From: Neolewinella aquimaris
GTDB lineage: Bacteria > Bacteroidota > Bacteroidia > Chitinophagales > Saprospiraceae
DNA length: 64,000 bases
NCBI RefSeq assembly: GCF_014197245.1
Contig: NZ_JACIFF010000002.1
Location: forward strand, 448,106 to 512,105
Direction: 5' to 3'
Shown here: positions 23,897-33,383 of the stretch, in pieces
Numbering within the stretch: position 1 is the stretch's first letter
Layout of the letters: each line of letters begins with the position of its first letter
The notes under the pieces: generated by a model
The model's database searches: none
Seen by the model: the letters and a program-made list of their open reading frames with translations, nothing else
Told to the model about the DNA's origin: nothing
Position numbers and translations under genes: made by a program

Positions 23897-26305
23897 ATGC
23901 GCTTATTCCTTTCGGTTCTACTTCCGCTCCTGAGTGTCTGCACGGTCCACGCCCAGCTCCATCCGGTGGTGGTACATACCGTGGAGGAGGGACGACCCCT
24001 CACCTACATCAATGTGCGCGTAGTAGAAACGAACACCGGAGGGACCACCGACGCCGCGGGAAATTTACGGCTGGAACTGCCCCGTGGCCGCTATACCCTG
24101 GAGGCCAGTTTTCTGGGCTACGAGACTACCCAAACCGGCATCAACGTACCTACCGAGGCAGCGATCACCCTGAACATGCGCGCGGAAATTTCCCAGCTTG
24201 AGACGGTGACCGTAAAAGCAAGCGACATCAGTCAGCGACTGGACCAGCCCCAGATGGGAGTGGAACGACTTACTATCAAGGACATCGAGGTGCTGCCCGT
24301 AGCCCTGGGAGAAGTGGACGTGTTCCGGGGGCTGCAACTCATATCCGGCGTCAACTCGGCGGGGGAGGCAAGCAACGGCCTGAGCATCCGCGGCGGCACC
24401 ATCGACCAGAACCTGATCCTGCTGGATGGGGCGCCGATCTTCACGCCCACCCACCTGTTCGGCTTGTTTTCGGTCTTTACCCCGGATGCCATCGGGGGGG
24501 TGGACCTGTACCGGGGGAACATACCCGCGCGATTCGGAGGGAGGGTTTCTTCCATACTAGACGTTCGATCGAGAACACCCAGTGCCGAAAAGCTGCGCCT
24601 ACAGGGGGGAGTCGGTCTGGTATCGAGTCACCTGAGCGTGGAAACCCCAGTGACCAAGGACCGGAAACTGGCGGTGCTGGTAGCCGGGCGGGCGGGATTC
24701 AATGATTTTGCCTTTAAACTCGTCGAGCGGCTTAAGCGAACGCGCAGCAACTTTGTGGACGGAACCCTGCGACTGCGGTACGTGGCCAGTGAGAAAAACA
24801 TCTATTCCCTGTCGACTTTTTACAGCAAGGACTTTTACGAGGTAAACCTACTGACGGCCTTCAGTGGAATCGTGGCGGAAAGCAACCAGAACGACTACTA
24901 TACCTTCAATAATACCCTTGACTGGCTTCGGATCGTGAGCGATCGCACCAGTCTTCAACTGCGCCTGGTGGCTTCCGACCACCGTCCGAAGGTGATCTTC
25001 CCACAGCGTGCATCCGAAAACGTGGTGGAGTATGCCTCCCGCATCCGGTACAAGAGCGGGCAGCTCACCCTCGATTATCGCTCCGGAGGTGATCACCATC
25101 TTTCCGGCGGGCTCCAATTGATCCATTACGACCTGAATCCCGGCCAACTGGATCCGGGGGGATCGAGCTCCGTACAGGCCATTAGTCTGCCCGGTGAGCA
25201 GTCCGCTGAGTTGAGCTTGTTTGCCGAAGATGTATGGGAAATCAGTGACCGACTGACCTTTTCCGCCGGCCTGCGCTACACCCAGTTCCTGCAGCTCGGT
25301 CCGGGAGAACAACGGTTTTACAGCGATCCCGAGGACGTGCGTCGACAAACCCGGACGGGGGCGGTGGAATACGGCGGCGGGTCGGTCATGCAAACGTACG
25401 GGGGGCTCGAACCCCGCCTCGGAATGAACCTAAAGGTGACGCCCACTCTAAGTCTGAAGGCGGCTTACGCCCGGAGTAGCCAGTACCTGCACAATATTTA
25501 TAACTCCACTACACCCCTCCCCTCCAGTCGCTGGAAGGTGTCGGATGAGCTCATCCGTCCCCAGCGTTCGGCACTGTACAGTGGCGGATTATTTTGGTTG
25601 CCGGGTGAGGGGAAGTACGGGTTCAACCTGGAAACGTATTACCGCTATACCGACAACATGCTGGAGTACCGTCCGGGAGCCGACTTCTTCCTCAACCCCG
25701 CCGTAGAAACCGCCCTTCTGCAGGGGGTAAACAAAGCCTACGGCGTTGAGATTGGCATATCGCGCGAGCATGGCTACCTCAAGGGGATGGTCAACTACGC
25801 CTACGCGCGCACCCTGAACCGGGTCGATGGCAGCAGCTTTGCGACCAGCGTCAACCGGGGCGAGTGGTACAGCGGATACTTCGACCAACCCCATACGCTG
25901 AACCTAAACCTAACGCTGGACGATGAGCGGACGAACCGCTTGAGTTTCAACTTCGTGGCCCAGAGCAACCGGCCGTATACCGTGCCCAACGGCTTTCTTA
26001 CCGTCGACCAGCAGACCCTGCCCATCTTTCTGGAGCGGAACAACGACCGGCTGCCGGTGTATCACCGCCTGGACTTCAGTTGGACCATCCACAACCCTAA
26101 GATGGTGAAGAAGCGGTGGGTGGGCGACTGGACCTTTACCGTCTACAATCTGTACGGCCGCAAGAATGCCTATAACATCTACTACACCCCACGCGACGCC
26201 GGCAGCCCCAGTGACGTGTTCGGCTCCAGTCCGCTGGGCAGTTATCGGTTGACGATCTTCGGTGCACCGATCGTCAGTTTAACCTATAATTTTAAGTTCG
26301 AGTAG
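23897..26305 (+). CDS. TonB-dependent receptor paired with DUF4249
   Basis: 802 residues: signal peptide (about 1-19, V-H-A-Q), carboxypeptidase-like regulatory domain (N-V-R-V-V-E-T-N-T-G-G-T-T-D), plug domain with L-S-I-R-G-G-T-I-D-Q-N-L-I-L-L-D-G-A-P and R-F-G-G-R-V-S-S-I-L-D-V, then barrel. The C-terminus ends N-F-K-F-E, slightly unusual in carrying a Glu after the terminal Phe. Import of an unknown ligand with the DUF4249 lipoprotein encoded 64 bp upstream is the likely role. Confidence 0.92.
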   Translation: MRLFLSVLLPLLSVCTVHAQLHPVVVHTVEEGRPLTYINVRVVETNTGGTTDAAGNLRLELPRGRYTLEASFLGYETTQTGINVPTEAAITLNMRAEISQLETVTVKASDISQRLDQPQMGVERLTIKDIEVLPVALGEVDVFRGLQLISGVNSAGEASNGLSIRGGTIDQNLILLDGAPIFTPTHLFGLFSVFTPDAIGGVDLYRGNIPARFGGRVSSILDVRSRTPSAEKLRLQGGVGLVSSHLSVETPVTKDRKLAVLVAGRAGFNDFAFKLVERLKRTRSNFVDGTLRLRYVASEKNIYSLSTFYSKDFYEVNLLTAFSGIVAESNQNDYYTFNNTLDWLRIVSDRTSLQLRLVASDHRPKVIFPQRASENVVEYASRIRYKSGQLTLDYRSGGDHHLSGGLQLIHYDLNPGQLDPGGSSSVQAISLPGEQSAELSLFAEDVWEISDRLTFSAGLRYTQFLQLGPGEQRFYSDPEDVRRQTRTGAVEYGGGSVMQTYGGLEPRLGMNLKVTPTLSLKAAYARSSQYLHNIYNSTTPLPSSRWKVSDELIRPQRSALYSGGLFWLPGEGKYGFNLETYYRYTDNMLEYRPGADFFLNPAVETALLQGVNKAYGVEIGISREHGYLKGMVNYAYARTLNRVDGSSFATSVNRGEWYSGYFDQPHTLNLNLTLDDERTNRLSFNFVAQSNRPYTVPNGFLTVDQQTLPIFLERNNDRLPVYHRLDFSWTIHNPKMVKKRWVGDWTFTVYNLYGRKNAYNIYYTPRDAGSPSDVFGSSPLGSYRLTIFGAPIVSLTYNFKFE

Positions 26306-26680
26306 ACAGCGAATACGGGGTGCCGCTCGTTTGGCATATACAATTTAATAGAGCCTGCCTAACGTATGACAAAATTTATGTTCGAATGCTTTGCGCTTTC
26401 CACTATAATTCCCAAATTGTTGCTGCCAAGAAGATTGTCTGCGAAATCGTTGGTTGCTAGTATTGAAATTTAACGTCACCAAACCCATTCTCCGGTATTT
26501 TCATCTCCGACCACTCCCGTGGAGCAGTCGGTGCGTACGCCTGGAGGAATAACCCGTGCTTTTACGACATTCGGCACCTGCGCTTTACGACACTCATCTG
26601 CTTACGGTCATCCACCGATCGACAAATTCGGTTGCTGCCGTTCGCCAGCACTCTTAATTATCTTTGATCAATCACTAATT
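26306..26680 (+). promoter_or_regulatory. 375-bp AT-richer leader region of the second susC
   Basis: No gene is seen. The first half is clearly AT-richer than its surroundings. It contains a small inverted repeat (26507-26531: CCGAC and CTCC arms), two direct 12-mers TTTACGACATTC / TTTACGACACTC (26561-26572 and 26584-26595, 23 bp apart), and the promoter box at 26659. A longer in-frame SusC start at 26519 is rejected because the ATG at 26681 follows the promoter and leads into a signal peptide. Confidence 0.45.
26659..26666 (+). promoter_or_regulatory. -7 box of the second susC promoter
   Basis: TATCTTTG is a perfect TAnnTTTG match 14 nt before the ATG. A TTG at 26632-26634 lies 24 nt upstream, slightly more than the usual spacing. 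Confidence 0.55.
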
Positions 26681-29600
26681 ATGAGAGTTTTATACCCTGA
26701 TTTACAAAGGGACAACTGGAGACGCTTCAGAATCCTTGGTATCGGCTTACTGAGCCTCGTCTGCTCGGGATGGCTTGCCGCCCAGACCGTTACCGGAACG
26801 GTTTACGATGAAACCGGTGTCGGTCTGGTGGGTGCCACCGTGCTCGTAGAAGGCACCACCACCGGCACCGTCACGGACATCGACGGCAGCTATTCGGTCA
26901 ACGCTAATGGCGGAAGCGCGCTGGTCTTCTCGTTCACCGGCTATCTCTCCCAGCGTGTGCCGATAGGTACCCAAAGCGTGGTGGACATCACGATGGAACC
27001 TGACGTAGCCATTCTGGACCAGGTGGTTGTGACCGGCTATAGCCAGCAACGCAAGGGCGACATTACGGGAGCCGTGGCGGTGTTGGACACCGACGAGCTG
27101 ACCGGTATTGCGGCTTCCTCCGTCAACCAGCAGTTGGAGGGGCGCGCTACGGGGGTGCAGACCTCGACTTCCGGACAGGCCGGAGCGGGCACCAACATCC
27201 GCATTCGCGGCATTTCCTCCTTCACCAGCAACGATCCACTGATCGTAGTGGATGGAGTACCCCAGTTGAACAACTACCTCAACAACATCAACCCCCAGGA
27301 CATTGCCAGTCTGCAGATTTTGAAAGATGCTTCAGCCGCTTCGATCTACGGTACCCGCGCCTCCAACGGGGTAATCATCATCACCACCAAGAAGGGGGTA
27401 TCCGGTAAGCCAAAGATCACCTACGATGCCTACTTCGGCGTTCAGGGCCACGAGCGCGGATTCAATGACTTCCTTATTCAGAATACCCAGGACTACGCAA
27501 ACGTGTTCTGGGATCAGTACGCCAATGTTGGTTCTACCCCGCCCTCCAACATATACGGTATGGGAAGTCGCCCGGAGATTCCCAACTACATTTTCCCGGA
27601 TCGCGAGGACGACGGCAGCCAGCCCAACATCGACGAATCGACCTACAGCTTTCCCAATAACCTGATCGTTCGCGCCAACCCCAATGGCACGGACTGGTGG
27701 GATGCCGTTTTCGATCCGGCTCCCATTACCGACCACACGCTGGCGATCTCCGGAGGAACGGACGCCGGCACCTACCGCATCTCGGCCAACTACCTCAACC
27801 AGCAGGGAACGATGATCGAGACGTACTTCAAGCGTTACTCCATCCGCGCAAACTCCCAGTGGACGCTCGGTAAGGTGACCATCGGCGAGACCCTCAACCT
27901 TTCCCGGGTCGAGTCGGTCGGTGTACCGGGGGGTACCCAGAACGAGCAGGGCACCCTGATGCAGATCGTGAAGGAGCAGCCCATCATTCCGGTCTACGAC
28001 GTAGGAGGGAATTTCGCCAGCGGTAAGGCCAACGGCCTCTCCAACGGTACCAACCCCGTCGCCCGCCTGGTCCGTAACCGGGACAACGTGGGAGAATACG
28101 ACGCTGCCATCGGTTCCCTCTTTGCGAGCATTGAAGTCATCGACGGGCTGACGCTGAAAACCAACTTCGGATTGAACTACTCCGTCGGCGGAGCTCCCAA
28201 CTTTCAGTTTCCCACCTTCGAAAACTCCGAGCCGACCACCATCAACAGCTTCTCCGAAAACCTGAACCGCAGCTTTAATTGGGTGTGGACCAATACGGCG
28301 AGCTACAATAAGATCTTCGACGAGCGCCACAACTTGAACTTACTGGTGGGTTATGAGTCGCTCAACGAGCGTTTCCGCAGCATCAGTGGATCCTACGCCC
28401 AGTACTTCCTCACCGACCCCAGCGTACGCTACCTCAGCGGCGGGCTGGCCAATCCCGATACCCGGCAGTCCAACTCGGGGGGCAGCGAACACACCCTACT
28501 CTCCACCTTCGGTCAGGCCAGCTACACCCTCGACGGAAAGTACCTGGTCACCGCAACCATCCGCCGCGACGGATCCAGCCGTTTCGCGGAAGACAATCGC
28601 TACGGGGTGTTCCCCTCCGCCAGCATCGGCTGGCGCATCTCCGGGGAATCGTTCCTCAGTGACGTCAACTGGTTGTCTGACCTGAAACTGCGCGTTGGCT
28701 ACGGTACGGTCGGCAACGAAAACATCGGCAACTACCGTTTCGTCAACCAGTTCGGTGGCAGTACCGCGACCACGTTCTACGCCATCAACGGAGGGAATAC
28801 CCTGCGGACGGGATACACCGCCACGGCACTGGGTGACCCGACGATCGGGTGGGAAGAGAAGCAGACGACCAACGTCGGCGTTGACCTATCCATTCTCGAC
28901 GACAAGTTGAACGTGGTGCTGGACCTTTACCAGTCTACGACCAACGACCTCCTGTTCAACCCCGCCCTGCCCCTCACCGCGGGCACGGTCAATCCTCCCT
29001 TCGTGAACATCGCCGAAATGGAGAACAACGGTTTCGACCTGGCCGTAAACTGGCGCCCGGACGTCGGCCCAGTTAAGTTCGACATCGGACTTAATCTTTC
29101 ACAGTACCGCAATCAAATCGTGCGGATCGACGGAGACTCCGACGTGTTTTCTCCCCGCGGCGCACCCGAGGTCCGCACCGCTACCGGTGACTACATCGTC
29201 AACCGCGTCGGTTCCAGCATTGGCACCTTTTACGGACTACAGTGGGACGGCATCTGGCAGAGCCAGGCGGAGATCGATGCTGCCAACGCCATTGATGGCG
29301 ACCCGTCTACCGACTTTATGGCCAACGCCGCACCCGGACGCTTCCGGTGGGCCGACGTCAACAGCTACGACCCGGAAACCGGTGAACTCACCGGTCGGCC
29401 CGACGGCCTGATCAACGACGCCGACCTGACCGCCATCGGCAATCCCCACCCCGACTTTACGGCCGGACTGAACCTGGGTGCCCGCTACGGCAATTTCGAC
29501 TTAAGTGCCTTTTTCTTCGGCAGCTTCGGAAACGATATCCTGAATACCACCAAGCAGTTTACGATTTTCCGCCAGTTCAACACCAACGCCGACGTGCGAG

Positions 29601-29962
29601 TAGTGACCGACAGCTGGACGCCCCAGAACATGGACACCGACATTCCCCGCCTGGACATCAACGACGCCGAAAGTCGGCGCCTGTCTTCTTACTACGTAGA
29701 GGACGGCTCCTACATCCGCCTCAAACAGCTGCAGCTTGGCTACACCCTGCCCGGCTCCGTGGGGGGCAACATCCTGAGCAAACTGCGGGTCTACGTTCAG
29801 GCCCAGAACCTATTTACTATTACCGACTACTCCGGACTCGATCCGGCCCTGTCTAGCTTCGACGTAAGCGGTCAGGATGCCGATGACCTTTATATGGGAA
29901 TAGACTACGGCAACTATCCATCGACCCGCATCATCATGTTCGGAATCAATGCCGGCTTCTAA
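26681..29962 (+). CDS. SusC/RagA family TonB-linked outer-membrane protein (second pair)
   Basis: 1093 residues from the ATG at 26681. An N-terminal ~38-residue signal region (ending L-A-A-Q) precedes a carboxypeptidase-like regulatory domain (G-T-V-Y-D-E-T-G-V-G-L-V-G-A-T), the linker D-Q-V-V-V-T-G-Y near residue 104, a plug with I-R-I-R-G-I-S-S-F and V-V-D-G-V-P-Q, and a barrel ending in Phe (I-N-A-G-F). The SusD gene follows after 19 nt. It belongs to a different SusC branch from the one at 4373 to judge by the plug and linker sequence. Confidence 0.95.
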   Translation: MRVLYPDLQRDNWRRFRILGIGLLSLVCSGWLAAQTVTGTVYDETGVGLVGATVLVEGTTTGTVTDIDGSYSVNANGGSALVFSFTGYLSQRVPIGTQSVVDITMEPDVAILDQVVVTGYSQQRKGDITGAVAVLDTDELTGIAASSVNQQLEGRATGVQTSTSGQAGAGTNIRIRGISSFTSNDPLIVVDGVPQLNNYLNNINPQDIASLQILKDASAASIYGTRASNGVIIITTKKGVSGKPKITYDAYFGVQGHERGFNDFLIQNTQDYANVFWDQYANVGSTPPSNIYGMGSRPEIPNYIFPDREDDGSQPNIDESTYSFPNNLIVRANPNGTDWWDAVFDPAPITDHTLAISGGTDAGTYRISANYLNQQGTMIETYFKRYSIRANSQWTLGKVTIGETLNLSRVESVGVPGGTQNEQGTLMQIVKEQPIIPVYDVGGNFASGKANGLSNGTNPVARLVRNRDNVGEYDAAIGSLFASIEVIDGLTLKTNFGLNYSVGGAPNFQFPTFENSEPTTINSFSENLNRSFNWVWTNTASYNKIFDERHNLNLLVGYESLNERFRSISGSYAQYFLTDPSVRYLSGGLANPDTRQSNSGGSEHTLLSTFGQASYTLDGKYLVTATIRRDGSSRFAEDNRYGVFPSASIGWRISGESFLSDVNWLSDLKLRVGYGTVGNENIGNYRFVNQFGGSTATTFYAINGGNTLRTGYTATALGDPTIGWEEKQTTNVGVDLSILDDKLNVVLDLYQSTTNDLLFNPALPLTAGTVNPPFVNIAEMENNGFDLAVNWRPDVGPVKFDIGLNLSQYRNQIVRIDGDSDVFSPRGAPEVRTATGDYIVNRVGSSIGTFYGLQWDGIWQSQAEIDAANAIDGDPSTDFMANAAPGRFRWADVNSYDPETGELTGRPDGLINDADLTAIGNPHPDFTAGLNLGARYGNFDLSAFFFGSFGNDILNTTKQFTIFRQFNTNADVRVVTDSWTPQNMDTDIPRLDINDAESRRLSSYYVEDGSYIRLKQLQLGYTLPGSVGGNILSKLRVYVQAQNLFTITDYSGLDPALSSFDVSGQDADDLYMGIDYGNYPSTRIIMFGINAGF

Positions 29963-29981
29963 TCCCAAAACTATCCACGCA

Positions 29982-31670
29982 ATGAAAATTATTAGCTATT
30001 TATCCGCGTTGTGCTGTCTGGTTCTACTGGCCTGGTCGTGCAGTGAGGATTTTCTGGACACTCCCCCGCAGGGCGTGCTGGCGGAATCCAACCTGACGGC
30101 CCAGGAGGGTATCGAGGCGGCGCTCATCTCCGCCTACACCCGCCTCGACGGCTGGAACAACGACTGGGGCAACAACGCCTGGGGCGGTGCCGCGAGCAAT
30201 TATCTGTTTGCCAGCGTCCCGTCCGACGACACCCACAAGGGCAGTGAACCCGCCGACGGCGTAGAAGCCCAGCAGGTCGAACTTTACCAGTGGAATCCGA
30301 GCAACCCGGACTTTCAGTCTAAGTTCCTCTTCATGTACGACGGCGTGCGGCGGGCGAATGAGACCCTCTCCCTCCTCGCCGGCAACACCGACATCAGTGA
30401 TTCCGACCGCAACCGCATCGCCGGGGAAGCTCGCTTCCTGCGCGGTCACTACCACATGGAGCTCTGGAAAATATGGAAGAACGTTCCGTATTTCTCCGAA
30501 GCGGACGAAGACCTGCGTAAGCCCAACGACCAGGACATCTTCCCCCTCATCGAGGCAGACCTGACGGAGGCCGCCAACTTACTACCCACCAGTCAGAGCG
30601 ACGTCGGGCGCGCCAACTCCCGTGCGGCCAACGCACTGCTGGGCAGACTGTACATGCTGAACAACGACTACAGCTCCGCGGAACAAGCCTTCAACAAGCT
30701 GAGTGGTTTCAGCCTCAATGACTGCTTCCACGATATGTTCACCCTGGAAGGGGAGAACGGTCCGGAGATGATCTTCAGCGTACAGGCCTCGGTCAACGAC
30801 GGCACTTCCGACGGCGCCAACGCCAACTTTTCCGAACGCCTCACCTTCCCCCACGCCGGCTCGCCCTTCGGTTGCTGCGGCTTCAACCAGCCCACCCAGA
30901 ACCTGGTGAACGCTTACCGGGTAGACGGCAACGGCCTGCCGCTGCGAGACAATACCTTCGATACCAATCCTACCCCCGACCAGCCCGTCGATCCCCGCCT
31001 CGACTGGACGGTGGGTCGCGACGATGTCCCATTCCTGAACTGGGGCAAGCACGCTCCTTCCTGGATTCGGGACCGCGAGTACTCCAGCGAGTACAGCGGC
31101 AAGAAGTTCAGCCACGACCTGGGAGAGGAATCTAGCGTAGGCTGGACCTCCAACCAGCTTACGGCCGTGAATATCCCCATCATCCGGTACGCCGACGTGC
31201 TGCTCTACCAGGCAGAGATCGATGTTTCCGCCGGCCGCTTAGAGGATGCCCGGGCAAAGGTGAACATGATTCGTGAACGCGCCGGCAACTGCGCTCAGGG
31301 AAGCGACAACATTCCCGTACCGCTCGACGATCCCGTCATCACCTGGGCCACCTACAGCGTAGAACCCTACACCCAGCCGTGGACGGACGCCGTCGCAGCG
31401 CGTGAGGCAGTTCGTCTGGAACGCCGCCTCGAGTTGGCCCTGGAGGGTCGCCGCCTGTTCGACCTTCGCCGCTACGCCATTCACGACAACTCCAACTACT
31501 TCGTGGAAACCCTCACGGACTATCTGGCGGTGGAAAAGACGCGGCGCCCGTTCCTGCAACAGGCAAATACACCTACCACGGATAACTACTACTTCCCCAT
31601 CCCCTCCACTGCGATCTTGCGCAGCCAGGTTGACGGGGTACCGACCCTGCGCCAGAACCCGGGGTACTAA
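29982..31670 (+). CDS. RagB/SusD family lipoprotein (second pair)
   Basis: 562 residues from the ATG at 29982; an in-frame start 33 nt earlier overlaps SusC and is less likely because the later one opens the signal peptide with lipobox A-W-S-C (Cys near residue 19). SusD motifs: E-A-R-F-L-R-G-H-Y-H-M-E-L-W-K, V-N-M-I-R-E-R-A, and R-L-E-R-R-L-E-L-A-L-E-G-R-R-L-F-D-L-R. It captures the nutrient for the preceding SusC. Confidence 0.95.
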   Translation: MKIISYLSALCCLVLLAWSCSEDFLDTPPQGVLAESNLTAQEGIEAALISAYTRLDGWNNDWGNNAWGGAASNYLFASVPSDDTHKGSEPADGVEAQQVELYQWNPSNPDFQSKFLFMYDGVRRANETLSLLAGNTDISDSDRNRIAGEARFLRGHYHMELWKIWKNVPYFSEADEDLRKPNDQDIFPLIEADLTEAANLLPTSQSDVGRANSRAANALLGRLYMLNNDYSSAEQAFNKLSGFSLNDCFHDMFTLEGENGPEMIFSVQASVNDGTSDGANANFSERLTFPHAGSPFGCCGFNQPTQNLVNAYRVDGNGLPLRDNTFDTNPTPDQPVDPRLDWTVGRDDVPFLNWGKHAPSWIRDREYSSEYSGKKFSHDLGEESSVGWTSNQLTAVNIPIIRYADVLLYQAEIDVSAGRLEDARAKVNMIRERAGNCAQGSDNIPVPLDDPVITWATYSVEPYTQPWTDAVAAREAVRLERRLELALEGRRLFDLRRYAIHDNSNYFVETLTDYLAVEKTRRPFLQQANTPTTDNYYFPIPSTAILRSQVDGVPTLRQNPGY

Positions 31671-31725
31671 ACCCGCACATCTTTTCGCCACGGCCTCCCT
31701 TCGGGATCGTCGACAACTACTTACA

Positions 31726-31754
31726 AAGCCCTCCGATACCGCATCGGGGGGCTT
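31726..31754 (+). terminator. Hairpin after the second susD
   Basis: AAGCCCTCCGAT (31726-31737) pairs with ATCGGGGGGCTT (31743-31754) over 12 bp with one G-U pair and a 5-nt loop. The T tract after it is poor, and the next gene starts 12 nt later, so partial read-through is possible. Confidence 0.55.
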
Positions 31755-31766
31755 GTAATTGTCCCC

Positions 31767-33287
31767 ATGAGCAACCGCCTAATCCTTTCGTTTGGCCTAC
31801 TCGTCCTTTGCGTGTTGTTGTTCGGAAGGTGCCAGCGTGATACTCCCCCGCCCCACCCCGGCCAGTTGCTGGCCACGACTTACTGCGCGTCCTGCCATCA
31901 GTTGCCCACCCCCGATCAGCTGACCCGGGAAATCTGGACCGATGAGGTGCTGCCGAAAATGGGGGCCTTTTACGGCATCTACGAAAGTTACCCTCGCCGG
32001 TACTTCCTGGAAAACCCAGACAATGCTCCCTACGTAGATCACCTCTACCCGGAGCAGCCCGTGATGGACACCGCCGACTGGCACCAAATCGTCGATTATT
32101 TCGTGGGCCAGGCGCCGGACCGCCTGTTGGGAAGCAAAGCCCCCCAGGACCTGCTCCAGCTCAGGCTATTCCGGCCGGTACCCATATACGACTCTACGAC
32201 CACCACCGCTCCCTACACTACTCTGCTCCAATTCGACACCCTTCACCGTCACATTATCACCGGCGGCCCCGGCAGAGGGTTGCGCACCTTTACGGCCGAC
32301 CACAACCTGCTATCGACGAATCCCCTCACTTCAACCCCCAGCGATCTTGACGTCGCTACGGGCCAAGTTTTGCTGATGGGTAGTCTACTACCCTCCGATA
32401 TACCCCGCGGCAGTCTAACCGATCTTGCTGGCACCCGCGTCCCCGCCTTCCCGGATTCCCTGGCACGCCCGGTACAGATGGTGCAGTTGGACCTGGATCA
32501 GAACGGACGCTTAGAGACCGTTGTGGCGGAGTACGGCAATATGGTCGGCTATCTGAACAGCTACGAACTCACGGAGGAAACCGGCACTTACCGGAAATGT
32601 ACCCTACAAAACCAAGCCGGGGCGTTACGGCTGCGGGTAGCCGACCTCGACCGGGACGGACACGACGACCTGCTGGTGCTCTACGCCCAGGGCAACGAAT
32701 CGGTGATCGCCTACCTCAGTAAGCCCGGAACCTTTGAACGCAGGGAACTCCTCAGTTTCCCGGCGGTTTACGGCTCCTCCGACCTGGAAGTAGTGGATTT
32801 CGACGGGGATGGCGACCTGGACCTGCTGTGTACCAACGGCGACAATTTTGACTACCAGCCCATTCCCAAACCCTATCACGGAATCCGCATCTACCTGAAC
32901 GACGGCGAAGGCCACTTTTCCGAAGCCTACTTCTACCCCATGGATGGTGCCTACGACCTTGCCGTCGATGACTTCGACCTTGATGGGGACATGGACATCG
33001 CCGCCATTGCTTACTTTATCCCCCCCAGTCTCCGTGCCACGCGCAGTTTCGTTTTTCTTGAGCAACAGGATCGTGGGGGCAGCGAGCTGTCCTTCACCGC
33101 GGCATCCTTCGTCAAGGAATCCGACCAACACTACCTGACCATGGCGGCGGGGGACGTAGACGCCGACGGAGATACCGATCTGCTGATCGGCAGCTTTGCC
33201 GCTTACCTGCCCGACGGATTACGGGGGCAGCCGTCTACCGTCACCCAGGCCCCCGTGTACATCTACCTGGAGAACCTCGCCCGCTAA
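31767..33287 (+). CDS. Lipoprotein with one haem c motif and FG-GAP/VCBS repeats
   Basis: 506 residues. Lipobox G-R-C (Cys near residue 22), then a single haem-binding C-A-S-C-H near residues 40-44; a Met in P-K-M-G near residue 65 could be the axial ligand. Residues about 220-490 hold FG-GAP/VCBS repeats with Ca-binding-like D-x-D-x-D-G-x-x-D (D-L-D-R-D-G-H-D-D, D-F-D-G-D-G-D-L-D, D-V-D-A-D-G-D-T-D), expected to fold as a beta-propeller. It follows the SusCD pair and precedes a second FG-GAP protein. An electron-transfer or surface-sensing role is possible, but no reaction is known. Confidence 0.82.
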   Translation: MSNRLILSFGLLVLCVLLFGRCQRDTPPPHPGQLLATTYCASCHQLPTPDQLTREIWTDEVLPKMGAFYGIYESYPRRYFLENPDNAPYVDHLYPEQPVMDTADWHQIVDYFVGQAPDRLLGSKAPQDLLQLRLFRPVPIYDSTTTTAPYTTLLQFDTLHRHIITGGPGRGLRTFTADHNLLSTNPLTSTPSDLDVATGQVLLMGSLLPSDIPRGSLTDLAGTRVPAFPDSLARPVQMVQLDLDQNGRLETVVAEYGNMVGYLNSYELTEETGTYRKCTLQNQAGALRLRVADLDRDGHDDLLVLYAQGNESVIAYLSKPGTFERRELLSFPAVYGSSDLEVVDFDGDGDLDLLCTNGDNFDYQPIPKPYHGIRIYLNDGEGHFSEAYFYPMDGAYDLAVDDFDLDGDMDIAAIAYFIPPSLRATRSFVFLEQQDRGGSELSFTAASFVKESDQHYLTMAAGDVDADGDTDLLIGSFAAYLPDGLRGQPSTVTQAPVYIYLENLAR

Positions 33288-33383
33288 CGGACCTTGTACG
33301 CTGCATGACCACTCCTTCAGAATTAGTGGTGTGCCTTCAATCAGCCGGTGCTTTTTGTTAATTTACCCCGACAACCTTTTTAC

